Positions 33,905-44,168 of a DNA stretch of 64,000 nt are shown here, piece after piece (positions within the stretch are counted from its first letter, which is position 1; every line of letters starts with the position of its first letter). This DNA is from Echinarachnius parma. Taxonomy: Eukaryota; Echinodermata; Echinoidea; Clypeasteroida; Echinarachniidae. The notes beneath the pieces are model-generated. The model worked only from the letters and a program-made list of their open reading frames with translations. It was not told where the DNA came from and ran no database searches. The DNA is taken from the NCBI GenBank assembly GCA_037951105.1, contig JBAMJV010008435.1, positions 1 through 64,000 on the forward strand, given 5' to 3'. The translations under genes and the position numbers were made by a program.

Positions 33905-35095
33905 CTGTAAATTGAATGAGATAATAGAACAATAAAAAATAAAAATACACATCAGAATTTCAATAATTTATGACTGAAATAACACTAGCATTGTATGTTG
34001 TCTAATGATCATATCTGTTAAAATTCTCAAATAGGAATTAAATGTGTACTAGTACTTCCGTCTACTACGTTCTCTTCTTCTCCTTGTCTTTGCGATCCAC
34101 GGCCTTCTGCTTCTGCTGGTCTCTACTTCAACTTGTACGTTATTTTAGGATTTAGTGTATTGGATTAGTTTTGTTCGCTTACTGTCACTGGTATTTAATC
34201 TCAACTACCTGGGGAGCATACTAGCCGTGCGCGTGCTGCCACTGATATGATAGTGCAAAGGCTAATTAACACAACGTCACAAGTCGCGATACGACTCGGA
34301 GAGAAGTCGAGGTGGTGCAGAAATCACATATTTTGATTTGGAATGGAGCGAAAAATTTTCATTTTTATCTAGCGCCAAGTTACACTTTACATCACATAAC
34401 AATTAACATTGTGTATTAGGCCCCACCACTGCATGCTATAGTGCTATACCATTATAACATATAAACCTAACCCTTATTTAGTGGCTATACTCGTGGCATA
34501 TAAATTTATAATGATATTAAAATGATTAATTATTAGCATAATTTATTAGGCTGGCGTTCTGCAAACTCACAACACAAAGGTCAAAGACAAAGTCTTTGAC
34601 AGCAAGGGCAAGGATTGTAATTGTAGACCAGAGACAGTCTACCATATCATGGCTGCAAGTTATGACAAAGAAAGGTGTTACATTTTAGAGTTTAGTATTA
34701 CTCGAGTAAGATCAAGGGCAAGGACAAGGTCAAGGAGTGAAGGAGGTTTAATGTTATTTCGCGTTTATAGCCAGGGAGACGGGGTTTTGGACATAGTAGC
34801 CACCGAAGAGTTTCGGCGGGGTGCGATCTCGATAACCGCTCTAGTGCAATTCACGCAATAATTCTCGTGAAACAAATCGAAGGGTTTCATCGAAATATAA
34901 CAATTTTCTACATAGTTTGTCAACAAATAATATGTGAGGTCGATAACAATGACATATAATAGCTGAATAACATAGCATGCAAACTCACAATCACACATTA
35001 AACACAAAATAAGATAAAAACTTACGGCCATCATTTGGTTCTTGCGGGCTTCTTGTTGTATTGGCAGATTATAGATTCAGGCTCGTCCATAAAGA
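33905..35095. other. AT-rich sequence, no secure gene
   Basis: A GC-richer island at 34640-34860 has a 70-codon plus-strand ORF rich in Arg and Ser with no recognised domain. AGATCAAGGGCAAGGACAAG-type purine repeats lie at 34710-34735. No splice-bounded exon is convincing. Confidence 0.3.
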
Positions 35096-35443
35096 TTAAA
35101 ACATTTTTTTTCGATGACAAGTTGTCATGAGCTTCGTGAAACGCATCTTTATGGACGATGACAACTTGTCATGATGACAAATGAGATTTGTCATCATGAC
35201 AAATTTGTCATGATGACAAATAATTTCTTTGTGAAACACCCTCCGGGGCCTATGACAGATAACTATGACAAATTTGTCGTGACGACAAATTTGTCGTGAC
35301 GACAAGTCCTTTAAAAGCTTTCTGAAATGGATATTTGTCATCGATGACAAATTTGTCATAGAAATGGAAATTTGTCATAGAAATGGAAATTTGTCATAGA
35401 AATGGCATTTGTCGTGACGACAAGTGCTTTGTGAAACACCCTC
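35096..35443 (-). mobile_element. Palindrome-rich MITE (ACAAATTTGT motifs)
   Basis: It is an inverse-orientation relative of 30062-30245, longer, with an added left part of GATGACAAGTTGTCATGA palindromes and three tandem copies of AAATTTGTCATAGAAATGG near 35345-35410. The 87-codon minus-strand ORF is repeat-derived. Confidence 0.75.
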
Positions 35444-35607
35444 GTACATCCTTTCTGATTACGTGTAATACTCATAATGAAGTCAGTAAACTAACGATCA
35501 CGACTGAAATATAGCTAGTTAATTGTGTAGTAATACTGAAATCGTTATATCGTCGGAAGAGTATCAATGTTATTTTTTCGCTGCTCGCGAAGATGTTTGT
35601 GCGTCCA

Positions 35608-36655
35608 TATGATAATTAATCATATATTTTCTCCGTATATAATGATAATTTCCGCGTCATCTTGGTCAATTTAAAGGATATTGACTCTTGAATCAGATAT
35701 CGACTATGTTAATTTATGTATTTATATTTAAGCGGTAGTTCTACACAGTTTTTTATATAGCGCATATCACAAATATGATAGCGCCTAATATTATTGATTG
35801 TTAATCATCTATAAGCGCTTTAATGCAATTACATGTATATAATTACCCCTGTAATGATACTTATTGTTATAATATATAGTAAGAGTAATTTGAATTTGAA
35901 TTAACGTAAATAATAAACACGTTTATACACATACACCGTATAATGTGCAATGTAGAGGTCAGTGATAATGTGTAAACACCGACTTGCCGAGACCGGATTC
36001 TTGTGCGGCCTATATCAATTCTGTTATGTAATGAAATTGTATTTTCTCCGTAAATAATGATAATTTTTGCGTCATTCTTGGTCAATTTATAAGTCATTGA
36101 CTCGTGAATAATATATCTACTATCTTTATGTATTTTTTCTGTCTTTACGCGGCAGTTATCTGCGTCACACATGACCCAAATATGTATACAACACACACAC
36201 TCCGGCTGCTCCGCCTATAAAATGTGTACAAACCGACTTGCAGAGACCGGATTCTTGTGCTGCCCAGATGCACACACTCGGTCCCATTAAATATATTATG
36301 TAATGATGTTTTTTCTCCGTAAATAATCATAATCTTTGCGTTATTCTTGGTCACTTTATATAAAAGACATAAAAGACAAAGACATAAAAGACTATTTAAT
36401 CATATATCGACTATCTTTATGTATTTATCTGTATTTAAGCGGCAGTTATTCGCGTCACGCATAATCCAAATATATATACGACACACACCACCAATAAAAT
36501 GTGTACACACCGTCTTGCAGAGACCGGATTCTTGTGCGGCCCAGATACACACACCGTCTAATGTGTACACACCGACTTGCAGAGACCGGATTCTTGTACG
36601 GCCCAGATAAACACACCGTCTTATGTGTACACACCGACTTGCAGAGACCGGATTC
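35608..36655. repeat. Two-level tandem repeat (about 254-277 bp, then 62 bp)
   Basis: The landmark CTTGC(A/C)GAGACCGGATTC occurs at 35983, 36237, 36514, 36576 and 36638. The first three are ends of long units containing TTTTCTCCGTA, ATAATGATAAT and AAGCGGCAGTTAT. The last two are 62-bp end-derived repeats. ORFs of 69-109 codons are translations of the repeats. Confidence 0.8.
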
Positions 36656-37030
36656 TAATAATAATAATACTACTAATAATAATGATAATAATAATAATCA
36701 TCATCGTTGTTGTCATGTAGGGGGGGGGGGGGATGAGTGGGGCGGGAAAAGCTATTCTTACTTGTATCCTTATTTTGTAAAATATGACAGACGAAAGCGA
36801 TGAGAAATTGTTTCTTGTTTAGTGATATGTGAAGAGCTGCATTAAAGGGAATTATTCCTCATACACATTTAATCGGGAAGATTGCTATGATAATAATCAT
36901 AAAAATGATAATAATAACGATAATACTAATAGTCATCATTATCATCATCATCATTATCATCATCATCATTATCATCATCATCATTATTATCATCATCTTC
37001 ACCATCATTATAGTCATAATTATCATCATG
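36656..37030. repeat. AAT and CAT/ATT microsatellites
   Basis: (AAT)n at 36656-36700, a G run at 36720-36732, and (CAT)n-rich sequence at 36890-37030. Confidence 0.85.
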
Positions 37031-37262
37031 TGAGAGGGGTCATCTTTACTTTTATCCTTATTTCATAAAATACGATAGCTGCAAGCTAAGTTAAATTGGT
37101 ACTTGTTTTGTGAAATGTAGGAGCGATTAAACTAATAATAGCACCTTTCATCCTTCAATGCACACGTATTGAAGGAGGCACTCCCTTTTAATACTCCATG
37201 AAAGAACAGGAAGTTCGTCTTTGTGTCATTTGTGTAGACCTTTGACCTTTGACTGAAAATCA
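36935..37262. repeat. Local duplication, copy 1 (copy 2 at 37560-37880)
   Basis: From the CAT repeat through GTGAGAGGGGTCATCTTTAC to GACTGAAAATCAATAATAT the sequence recurs almost unchanged at 37560-37880. Copy 2 ends exactly at the 5' LTR of the gypsy element; copy 1 continues CCCTCTGAG. Confidence 0.85.
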
Positions 37263-37880
37263 ATAATATCCCTCTGAGATTTACAATGTAGTTTCCTTAG
37301 AAAACATGCATCGGAGTATGTCTTACTATTTAAAGCCCGTGTTCAAAGAACTTTATTATGCTTGTTTTAATACGATAATATAATAACAAAAATATTCGGT
37401 AAATACAAATATAATACGGATAGCTGTTTTTTCATTTGTAATATTCGGTGAGTTTATCATCGTCTGAAATGAAATAATAAGTTTTAAAATGTGTGAACAA
37501 AAATAATTACATGTAACTCTGCATGACTACGCACCCCAAAGCACCATCCTTGGCTACGGGCCTGTCATCATCGTCATCATCATTATCATCATCATCATTA
37601 TTATCATCATCTTCACCATCATAGTCATAATTATCATCATGTGAGAGGGGTCATCTTTACTTTTATCCTTATTTCATAAAATACGATAGCTGCAAGCTAA
37701 GTTAAATTGGTACTTGTTTTGTGAAATGTAGGAGCGATTAAACTAATAATAGCACCTTTCATCCTTCAATGCACACGTAGTGAAGGAGGCACTCCCCTTT
37801 AATACTCCATGAAAGAACAGGAAGTTCGTCTTTGTGTCATTTGTGTAGACCTTTGACCTTTGACTGAAAATCAATAATAT

Positions 37881-38242
37881 TGTAACGGAATGGATTGGTC
37901 GTAGAGGGCGGAGGGAGGCAGAGTTAGATAGATCGGGGAAAGAGTTGTGATTTGGACGTAAGGAGAGTGGGACGTACGTTTTGGGGAGGAGGAAAGAAGG
38001 ACGGAAAGGAGAGGGATAGGTGGAAGACGGCATGAATGACCGTGTGTAGTTTGAAGAAATAAAGGCAAGTACACCTGATATGATAATTTGTACATGTTTC
38101 GTTATTATTAGAGTAGCGTGAATGAGTGGTGCTTCACTGTCCGTGAGAACTCGGTGGCTGATGCTGTGTTTCGGGGCCTCATAAACCAAAAAGGCCGCTC
38201 GGTAAATGAAGAAGGGACCCCGGGGGAAACAAGCTCGTTACA
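37881..38242 (+). repeat. 5' LTR
   Basis: It begins TGTAAC and ends GTTACA (6-bp inverted termini). An AATAAA signal is at 38058-38063, followed by the presumed R/U5 part. Differences from the 3' LTR were seen near positions 14, 61, 81 and 90 of the LTR only. Confidence 0.95.
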
Positions 38243-38243
38243 T

Positions 38244-38256
38244 TGGTGGCAGCGTG
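38244..38256 (+). promoter_or_regulatory. Primer-binding site
   Basis: TGGTGGCAGCGTG lies one base after the LTR. It starts with the TGG that pairs with a tRNA 3' CCA end and is the expected minus-strand priming site. The tRNA species was not identified. Confidence 0.7.
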
Positions 38257-38324
38257 CGGCATGGACATGCTGAAGCAGGAAGCAACATTTCGTGATTACT
38301 GTGAAAAGAAGTTCGCCTAGGCCT

Positions 38325-38540
38325 ACACATGCAATCTACACCTACGCCTACACCTACGCCTACGCCTACACCTACGCCTACACCTACGCCTACGCCTTCG
38401 CCTACGCCTACGCCTACTCCTACGCCTACACCTACGCCTACGCCTACACCTACAAGGTTACCTGCGCCTACACCTACTAGTCCATCTACTAGTTCACCTA
38501 TACGCCTACACCTACCAGACAGTGTGCCTACGTCAAGACG
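38325..38540 (+). repeat. CCTACG/CCTACA hexanucleotide repeat in the retroelement leader
   Basis: The untranslated leader between primer-binding site and gag contains about 20 hexamers CCTACG or CCTACA with decay toward 38600. Ala/Tyr and Pro/Thr ORFs here are repeat translations lying upstream of gag. Confidence 0.9.
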
Positions 38541-38748
38541 CCTTCACCTACCAACGTATCACATATATAGGCTCCACATGTTTCACCTACATAACGCCTA
38601 TACTGCACATGCTTTCAACTACGTATAGGGGACGTATAGCGCCTATACTCCTCGTGTTTGGACCAGCGTAGCACCTACACACAACACATTTGCCTAGCTA
38701 CACAGCACACAATTGAGAGCTGTTGTATCACTGTGTGCCTGCACCAGT

Positions 38749-40104
38749 ATGGCAACTAGTCTGCCTTTGGATGAGGAGCTAGGAAATCTGGCAGCTGAAC
38801 TGCAGGAGAGTCATGAGTACCTCAAACACTCCGAAGTACAGAACAGGCTGTTGATAGAGCAAAATCGGCTCCTTCGGTTGAAATTGCAATCAGCTACTGC
38901 AACACATGGACGGAGGGACGAAGAAGCGGCTGATTGGGAAAAGTTCGAAGTACCATCTCCAATGAGTTTGGAGCCGCCTGCCCAAACATTTGGAAAGAGT
39001 GGAGAGATGGATAATGCTGAGTTTCCAAGCAGGATGTATGGAGAGGCACAACCCCAAGGTACATCAACGTCAAGGCAACACTTGCAAAGAGAAACAAGTG
39101 GATACAAGTGGCCCCGAGAATCAGCTACAAGGGTTGGTCGAGAAGAAAGTGCGTGGGAACAGGAGTATGTGAGAAAAGAACCAAAGATGACAAGACAGGA
39201 ATTGAGTCATGGATTTTCTCAAACACGGATTCTTCGAGGAGGGAATGGAGAAGCAGAATCGGGAATGACGCATGTTTCCCGACCCAGCATCGTGCCAGAT
39301 AAGTTCGACGGGAAGAATCCATGGATCGACTACATCCAGCACTTCAGGGCATGCAAGTTGGCGAACGGTTGGAACGACGACGAGGCCAAGGTTTTCCTTG
39401 CTGCTAGCCTTAGGGGAGCAGCAATCAAAATCATGGGGAGCCAGAGACAACTTTCAAAGATCACGTACCAGGAACTTGTTCATCTACTCGAGAAAAGGTT
39501 CGGCCCAGGGCAGATGGCTGAAAACTACCTCCTCGAATTGCGTTCAAGGCGGCAAGGACCTCAGGAGACTCTTCAGGAGTTGGGTCAGGCTGTTCGAGAA
39601 TTGTCTGAATTAGCATACCCAGAACTACCAGAAGAGGCACGCGATCGTTTGGCGCGTACACACTTTGCAGAATCAATCGAGGAGCAGGAAATCAGAGAGG
39701 GCATCTTCAGATCGAAGCCAACCACGATGGACGAGGCAATACAAGCTGCTATGACCACGGACAACTTTTTCCGCCTTGAAGACCAACGTAGTGGAAGGAG
39801 CAGGATCCACCGCAAACTAGCCAGATCAACAGAGGAGCAGCAGTCACCTCTCACCGAAATATGGAAGGAGTTAAGAGAGATGAAGCTCAAACTTGAAGAA
39901 CGTGGCAACAAGGTAGAAATGGGGAAAAACCGAGCACGTGATCAAGGTCCGAAGTGCTACAATTGCGGCGAAAGGGGACATATCGCTCGGAATTGCCCTC
40001 AGAAGAAAGAACAAGATCCGTCGGGAAACGAGCACGAGCCGACTCTGCAGCCCGAGGGAAGGCCACGAGAAAACAAGGGCAAAACCGGAAAGGACCAACA
40101 GTAG
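38749..40104 (+). CDS. gag: Gag polyprotein
   Basis: The first ATG in the open frame is at 38749 (context CACCAGTATGG), giving 451 residues; the frame is open from 38713 but without an upstream ATG. Residues ~8-48 form a leucine/glutamate-rich likely coiled coil. Residues ~180-335 match the retrotransposon gag capsid fold region (DKFDGKNPWIDYIQHFRACK, then LAASLRGAA and YQELVHLLEKRFG). A single CCHC zinc knuckle, CYNCGERGHIARNC, lies at residues 403-416. The protein would assemble the cytoplasmic particle and bind element RNA. The C-terminal 151 nt overlap the pol frame, so pol is expected from a -1 frameshift. Confidence 0.9.
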   Translation: MATSLPLDEELGNLAAELQESHEYLKHSEVQNRLLIEQNRLLRLKLQSATATHGRRDEEAADWEKFEVPSPMSLEPPAQTFGKSGEMDNAEFPSRMYGEAQPQGTSTSRQHLQRETSGYKWPRESATRVGREESAWEQEYVRKEPKMTRQELSHGFSQTRILRGGNGEAESGMTHVSRPSIVPDKFDGKNPWIDYIQHFRACKLANGWNDDEAKVFLAASLRGAAIKIMGSQRQLSKITYQELVHLLEKRFGPGQMAENYLLELRSRRQGPQETLQELGQAVRELSELAYPELPEEARDRLARTHFAESIEEQEIREGIFRSKPTTMDEAIQAAMTTDNFFRLEDQRSGRSRIHRKLARSTEEQQSPLTEIWKELREMKLKLEERGNKVEMGKNRARDQGPKCYNCGERGHIARNCPQKKEQDPSGNEHEPTLQPEGRPRENKGKTGKDQQ

Positions 40105-43100
40105 AGAGCAACCACAGAGGACGACCTGATCAGGAAAGACATCATGTGTCTATGGGATGTGCCCAGAGTGGACTTTACGTTGAAGTTGAGATTAGGGGAA
40201 TCAAGACCATGCTTTTAGTAGATACGGGAGCAACAGATACGATTCTTTCTACCACAGTATACCACCGAATTCCCAACGAGAAAAAGCCAGAATTGACAGG
40301 GTATGGAACAAACGTTTGTAATGCTGATGGAAGCAGCATGGAGACAATGGGCAGCTCCTGGCTAGACTTGAAAGTTGGCAGAACGGTTTGTTCAACTCGA
40401 GTCGTATTTGGTAATACTGGCTCAGCAGAAGGGATCCTTGGAATGGATTTTCTGATAGCAACACAAGCGAAGATCGATCTACAGCAAATGCAACTGGACT
40501 TGAACGGAGAGAAAATCAAATGCAGTGACAAGCTGGGAGAAGGATTATGCTTCAGGGTGGTGGTAGAGGAGACTACTAAGATTCCACCGGGTCATGAAGC
40601 ATTGATCCCAGGATTGATCAAGGGGAATCCTAGTGAAGCGGGTCTCGGGATCCTAGAACCTGCAGAGGAAAATGAAGTAGGAAGAAAAGGGGTGATGGTT
40701 GCACGAATTTTGGCAGAATCTACAGACAACACAGTACCTATTCGAGTGTTCAACCCCGGAGACAGGGATTGCACTATCAAGCGAGGTACGATGGCAGGGT
40801 ACTTTACCCCGGTGAAAAAGGCTGATGTTGAAGACATGCCTAGTCTCACATTCAACGATGAAGATACGGGTGATGTCCCTCCACATTTGGTTGATTTGTT
40901 CGAGCGGAGCAAGACAGAGGTACCCATCAGCTTTCACCACAACATTGCCCAACTTCTACGCAAGAACCAAGACGTATTTGCGAAATCCGACACAGATATT
41001 GGCCGGACCAACATGGTTCGACATGGCATCAACACGGGGAATGCGTCGCCGATAAAAGAGAGACCAAGAAGATTCCCACCGAAGGAACAGCAAGAGATTG
41101 ACTCCCAGGTACAAGACATGCTTCAAGCTGGAAGCATAGTGCCAACAGAAAGCCCGTGGGCTTCAAACGTCGTGTTAGTTCGCAAAAAGGACGGATCGAA
41201 AAGATTTTGCATTGACTATAGGCGACTCAACAACGTGACAGTGAAAGATGCATTTCCGATACCCCGTATTGATGAAACACTGGACACCCTTGCTGGATCA
41301 GAATGGTTCTCGACGCTAGACCTCGCATCGGGATATTGGCAGGTCGAGCTAGATGAGGATGCCCAGCAGAAGTCGGCATTTGTGGTCCGTGGGGGCCTCT
41401 ACTCCTGGCGGGTCATGCCCTTCGGGCTCTGTAACGCGCCGTCGACATTCGAACGTCTTATGGAGCGTGTTCTTGCAGGGTTGCACTGGAGAATTCTACT
41501 AGTGTACCTCGACGATGTGATCGTGTTTGCGAAGACGGTAGATGAAGAGCTGGCAAGACTAGAGACAGTTTTTCAGCGCCTCCGGGATGCCGGGTTGAAG
41601 CTGAAACCCAGAAAGTGCCATCTCTTCAAAAGGAGTGTCTTGTATCTTGGCCACATAGTGTCACCCGATGGCATCTCTACTGATCCTGAAAAGATCCAAG
41701 TAGTAGAAGATTGGCCAGTCCCAACTTCTGTTAAAGAAGTCCAAAGCTTCCTGGGATTAGCGTCATACTACAGGCGCTTCATTGGTGGTTTTGCCAACAT
41801 TGCACGTCCTCTTCACCAGCTCACCGAAAAGAGCAGGGAATTCAAGTGGACTAGCGCGTGTGACTGTGCTTTCTCCGAGTTGAAGAAACGTCTCATGACG
41901 GCACCAGTCCTGGCATACCCAGACCCAGAGAAGTCATACATACTAGACACTGATGCGAGCAACGTGGGCATTGGTGCGGTACTCTCTCAAGAAGTAGGAG
42001 GGAAGGAGCGAGTCATCGCATATGCCAGCAGAGCTCTATCCAAACCCGAAAGAAACTACTGTGTAACAAGACGCGAACTCTTGGCAGTTGTTGTCTTCCT
42101 CAAGCATTTCAGACAGTATTTGTACGGAAGTAAGATTACTGTCAGAACCGACCATGGTGCCTTGAGATGGCTGCTGAACTTCCGTGACCCGCAGGCGCAG
42201 ATGGCACGATGGCTTCAGGTCATAGCAGAGTATGACATAGAGATAGTGCACAGGGCTGGTCGATCTCATTCCAACGCTGACAGCCTGTCAAGAAGGCCAT
42301 GTGGTGACTGCAAGCAGTGTGGAGTAGAAGAACCGAGAATTCAGGAGCGGCAAAGCCCACCTCTAGAAGAGCAACAGGAGACCGCAGAAGTTCACATGGA
42401 CGACGGAGTAAAAGTGAACGCCGTGACCCTGGAGCCATCGATCACCTCGGCGGACATGAGATCCAGACAACTAGACGACAGTTCCATGAGTTGGGTCATA
42501 GAGACGAAGGAGAAAGGAGAGGACCGTCCCAACTGGAATGCAATGTCTCCCTCTTCAGCTGCGAAGAAGGCGTATTGGCGATGCTGGGATCAACTCGAAA
42601 TCAGAAACGGTGTCCTTTGTAGAAGATGGGAGTCAAACAGGGGCGATCAGATTGAGTGGCATGTCGTGTTGCCTCAGGACTTCAGGAAAAGGATGATTCA
42701 AGAAATACATGGCGGGCCTTCAGGGGGACATCTCGGAATGCGTAGAACAACGGCAAAAGTTCGCCAGCGATTCTACTGGCATGGGATGGACACAGATGTT
42801 CGGTCCACAGTACGTCAATGCAACGTGTGTGCTTCCAAGAAATCGCCTAATAAGACCAGGAGGGCGCCCTTGCAGCAGCACCAGGTCGGCATGCCGATGG
42901 AAAGAGTCGCTTTAGACATCATGGGCCCCTTTCCAGAGTCGGAGCGAGGGAACCGGTACATAATGGTTGTTGGAGATTACTTCACCCGATGGATGGAAGC
43001 CTATGCGATACCCGACCAGAAAGCAATAACTGTGGCGACTGAGTTTGTGAACCAGTTTGTTTGTCGATTTGGAGTGCCAACAGTCTTGCATTCGGACCAA

Positions 43101-44015
43101 GGCCGAAACTTTGAATCCGCGGTTTTCAAAGAGATGTGCAGCGTTTTGGGAATAGAGAAGACACGGACGACGCCGTACAACCCTAAGTCCGATGGACTCA
43201 TCGAGCGGTTCAATCGTACACTGATCACGATCGTGTCAATGGCCATCGAACCGACCAGACGCCAAAGAGATTGGGATGAGAAGTTACCCCTCGCTCTCTT
43301 CGCCTACCGTTCATCCCCTCAGGAGTCTACCGGCGAGACACCTAACTTGTTGATGCTAGGGAGAGAGGTACACCTGCCGATAGACCTTTCCACTGACTTG
43401 TGTAGGGATGATCAGGAGCTGGATCGCGGTCTGGAAACGGATTATGCAGAAAACCTACGGGACAAGATGAGGCTGGCGCACGAACGTGCAAGGAAGAACA
43501 CGTCAGACAGTTCTAGGAGGCAGAAGAAGATCTACGACGGGAAAGCAAATGCACCTAAATTGACAGTCGGGCAATTTGTGTGGTGCTACAACAAGGCTCG
43601 GACAAAAGGGTTGTCTCCGAAATTGCAACGCCGTTGGCAAGGGCCTTTCCTCATCATTCATCAATTGTCTGATGTCGTCTACAGGATACAGGCAAAGAAC
43701 CATGGAAAGAAGATGGTTGTTCATGCTGACAGGTTAAAGCCCTATCTAGGTGAACCCATTGCCTCGTGGATTGAGGAACCTACAAGTCAGCAAATAGACC
43801 ACGCAGTGGAGGAGATTGGAGAATCACAAGTAGAGGATCAGCTGGAAGATGTTAATGTAGTCCAGGCATTGACAGCAGCTGAGCAGACGCAAGACCAAGC
43901 AGAAGTGGAGTTGTTGCAAAGCCCAGTCCCAGCACCAAGAAGACCAGTTCCAGCTCCTCGACGAAATCCACCGCGGACAAAGAAAGCACCAAACCGACTT
44001 CTATATGAGATTTGA
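39954..44015 (+). CDS. pol: Pol polyprotein: protease, reverse transcriptase, RNase H, integrase
   Basis: The uninterrupted frame is open to 44015, one base behind gag (-1), overlapping it from at least 39954 to 40104. It has no ATG in the overlap (first ATG 40152), so frameshift expression is likely; no canonical slippery heptamer was spotted. Numbering from 39954: aspartic protease LLVDTGATDT with D90; reverse transcriptase from ~400 with YLDD at 518-521; RNase H with DTDAS from D665, E708 and D733; integrase zinc-binding H919, H926, C956, C959; catalytic core D988, D1048, E1084 with D-x35-E spacing. A chromodomain was not seen. The C-terminal tail has two PVPAPRR motifs near 1323-1337. All catalytic residues are present, so the enzyme set looks functional. 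Confidence 0.95.
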   Translation: MLQLRRKGTYRSELPSEERTRSVGKRARADSAARGKATRKQGQNRKGPTVESNHRGRPDQERHHVSMGCAQSGLYVEVEIRGIKTMLLVDTGATDTILSTTVYHRIPNEKKPELTGYGTNVCNADGSSMETMGSSWLDLKVGRTVCSTRVVFGNTGSAEGILGMDFLIATQAKIDLQQMQLDLNGEKIKCSDKLGEGLCFRVVVEETTKIPPGHEALIPGLIKGNPSEAGLGILEPAEENEVGRKGVMVARILAESTDNTVPIRVFNPGDRDCTIKRGTMAGYFTPVKKADVEDMPSLTFNDEDTGDVPPHLVDLFERSKTEVPISFHHNIAQLLRKNQDVFAKSDTDIGRTNMVRHGINTGNASPIKERPRRFPPKEQQEIDSQVQDMLQAGSIVPTESPWASNVVLVRKKDGSKRFCIDYRRLNNVTVKDAFPIPRIDETLDTLAGSEWFSTLDLASGYWQVELDEDAQQKSAFVVRGGLYSWRVMPFGLCNAPSTFERLMERVLAGLHWRILLVYLDDVIVFAKTVDEELARLETVFQRLRDAGLKLKPRKCHLFKRSVLYLGHIVSPDGISTDPEKIQVVEDWPVPTSVKEVQSFLGLASYYRRFIGGFANIARPLHQLTEKSREFKWTSACDCAFSELKKRLMTAPVLAYPDPEKSYILDTDASNVGIGAVLSQEVGGKERVIAYASRALSKPERNYCVTRRELLAVVVFLKHFRQYLYGSKITVRTDHGALRWLLNFRDPQAQMARWLQVIAEYDIEIVHRAGRSHSNADSLSRRPCGDCKQCGVEEPRIQERQSPPLEEQQETAEVHMDDGVKVNAVTLEPSITSADMRSRQLDDSSMSWVIETKEKGEDRPNWNAMSPSSAAKKAYWRCWDQLEIRNGVLCRRWESNRGDQIEWHVVLPQDFRKRMIQEIHGGPSGGHLGMRRTTAKVRQRFYWHGMDTDVRSTVRQCNVCASKKSPNKTRRAPLQQHQVGMPMERVALDIMGPFPESERGNRYIMVVGDYFTRWMEAYAIPDQKAITVATEFVNQFVCRFGVPTVLHSDQGRNFESAVFKEMCSVLGIEKTRTTPYNPKSDGLIERFNRTLITIVSMAIEPTRRQRDWDEKLPLALFAYRSSPQESTGETPNLLMLGREVHLPIDLSTDLCRDDQELDRGLETDYAENLRDKMRLAHERARKNTSDSSRRQKKIYDGKANAPKLTVGQFVWCYNKARTKGLSPKLQRRWQGPFLIIHQLSDVVYRIQAKNHGKKMVVHADRLKPYLGEPIASWIEEPTSQQIDHAVEEIGESQVEDQLEDVNVVQALTAAEQTQDQAEVELLQSPVPAPRRPVPAPRRNPPRTKKAPNRLLYEI

Positions 44016-44168
44016 TTTAGCGTGATTGCATTGACATGATTATGTGATTATTTTGCTGAACTTATGGATAAAGCTTCAAATTTGTATTGAAATCATAGAT
44101 GAGTAATAACTTCAGTTCTACCGCTTTTTGTTTACATGCACAGATCGTGTTCGTGCTGAGGGATCAAC
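44016..44168 (+). other. Spacer between pol and the zinc-finger ORF
   Basis: 153 bp with several stops in the pol frame, so the downstream ORF cannot be made by simple readthrough. A spliced or separate RNA, or reinitiation, would be required. T-rich stretches before 44140 could serve as a splice acceptor (TTTACATGCACAG at 44132-44144). Confidence 0.5.

Noticed and set aside
38292-38628. Pro-Thr or Tyr-Ala repeat ORFs upstream of gag
   Set aside because: Translations of the leader hexanucleotide repeat; they do not join gag in frame and have no support.
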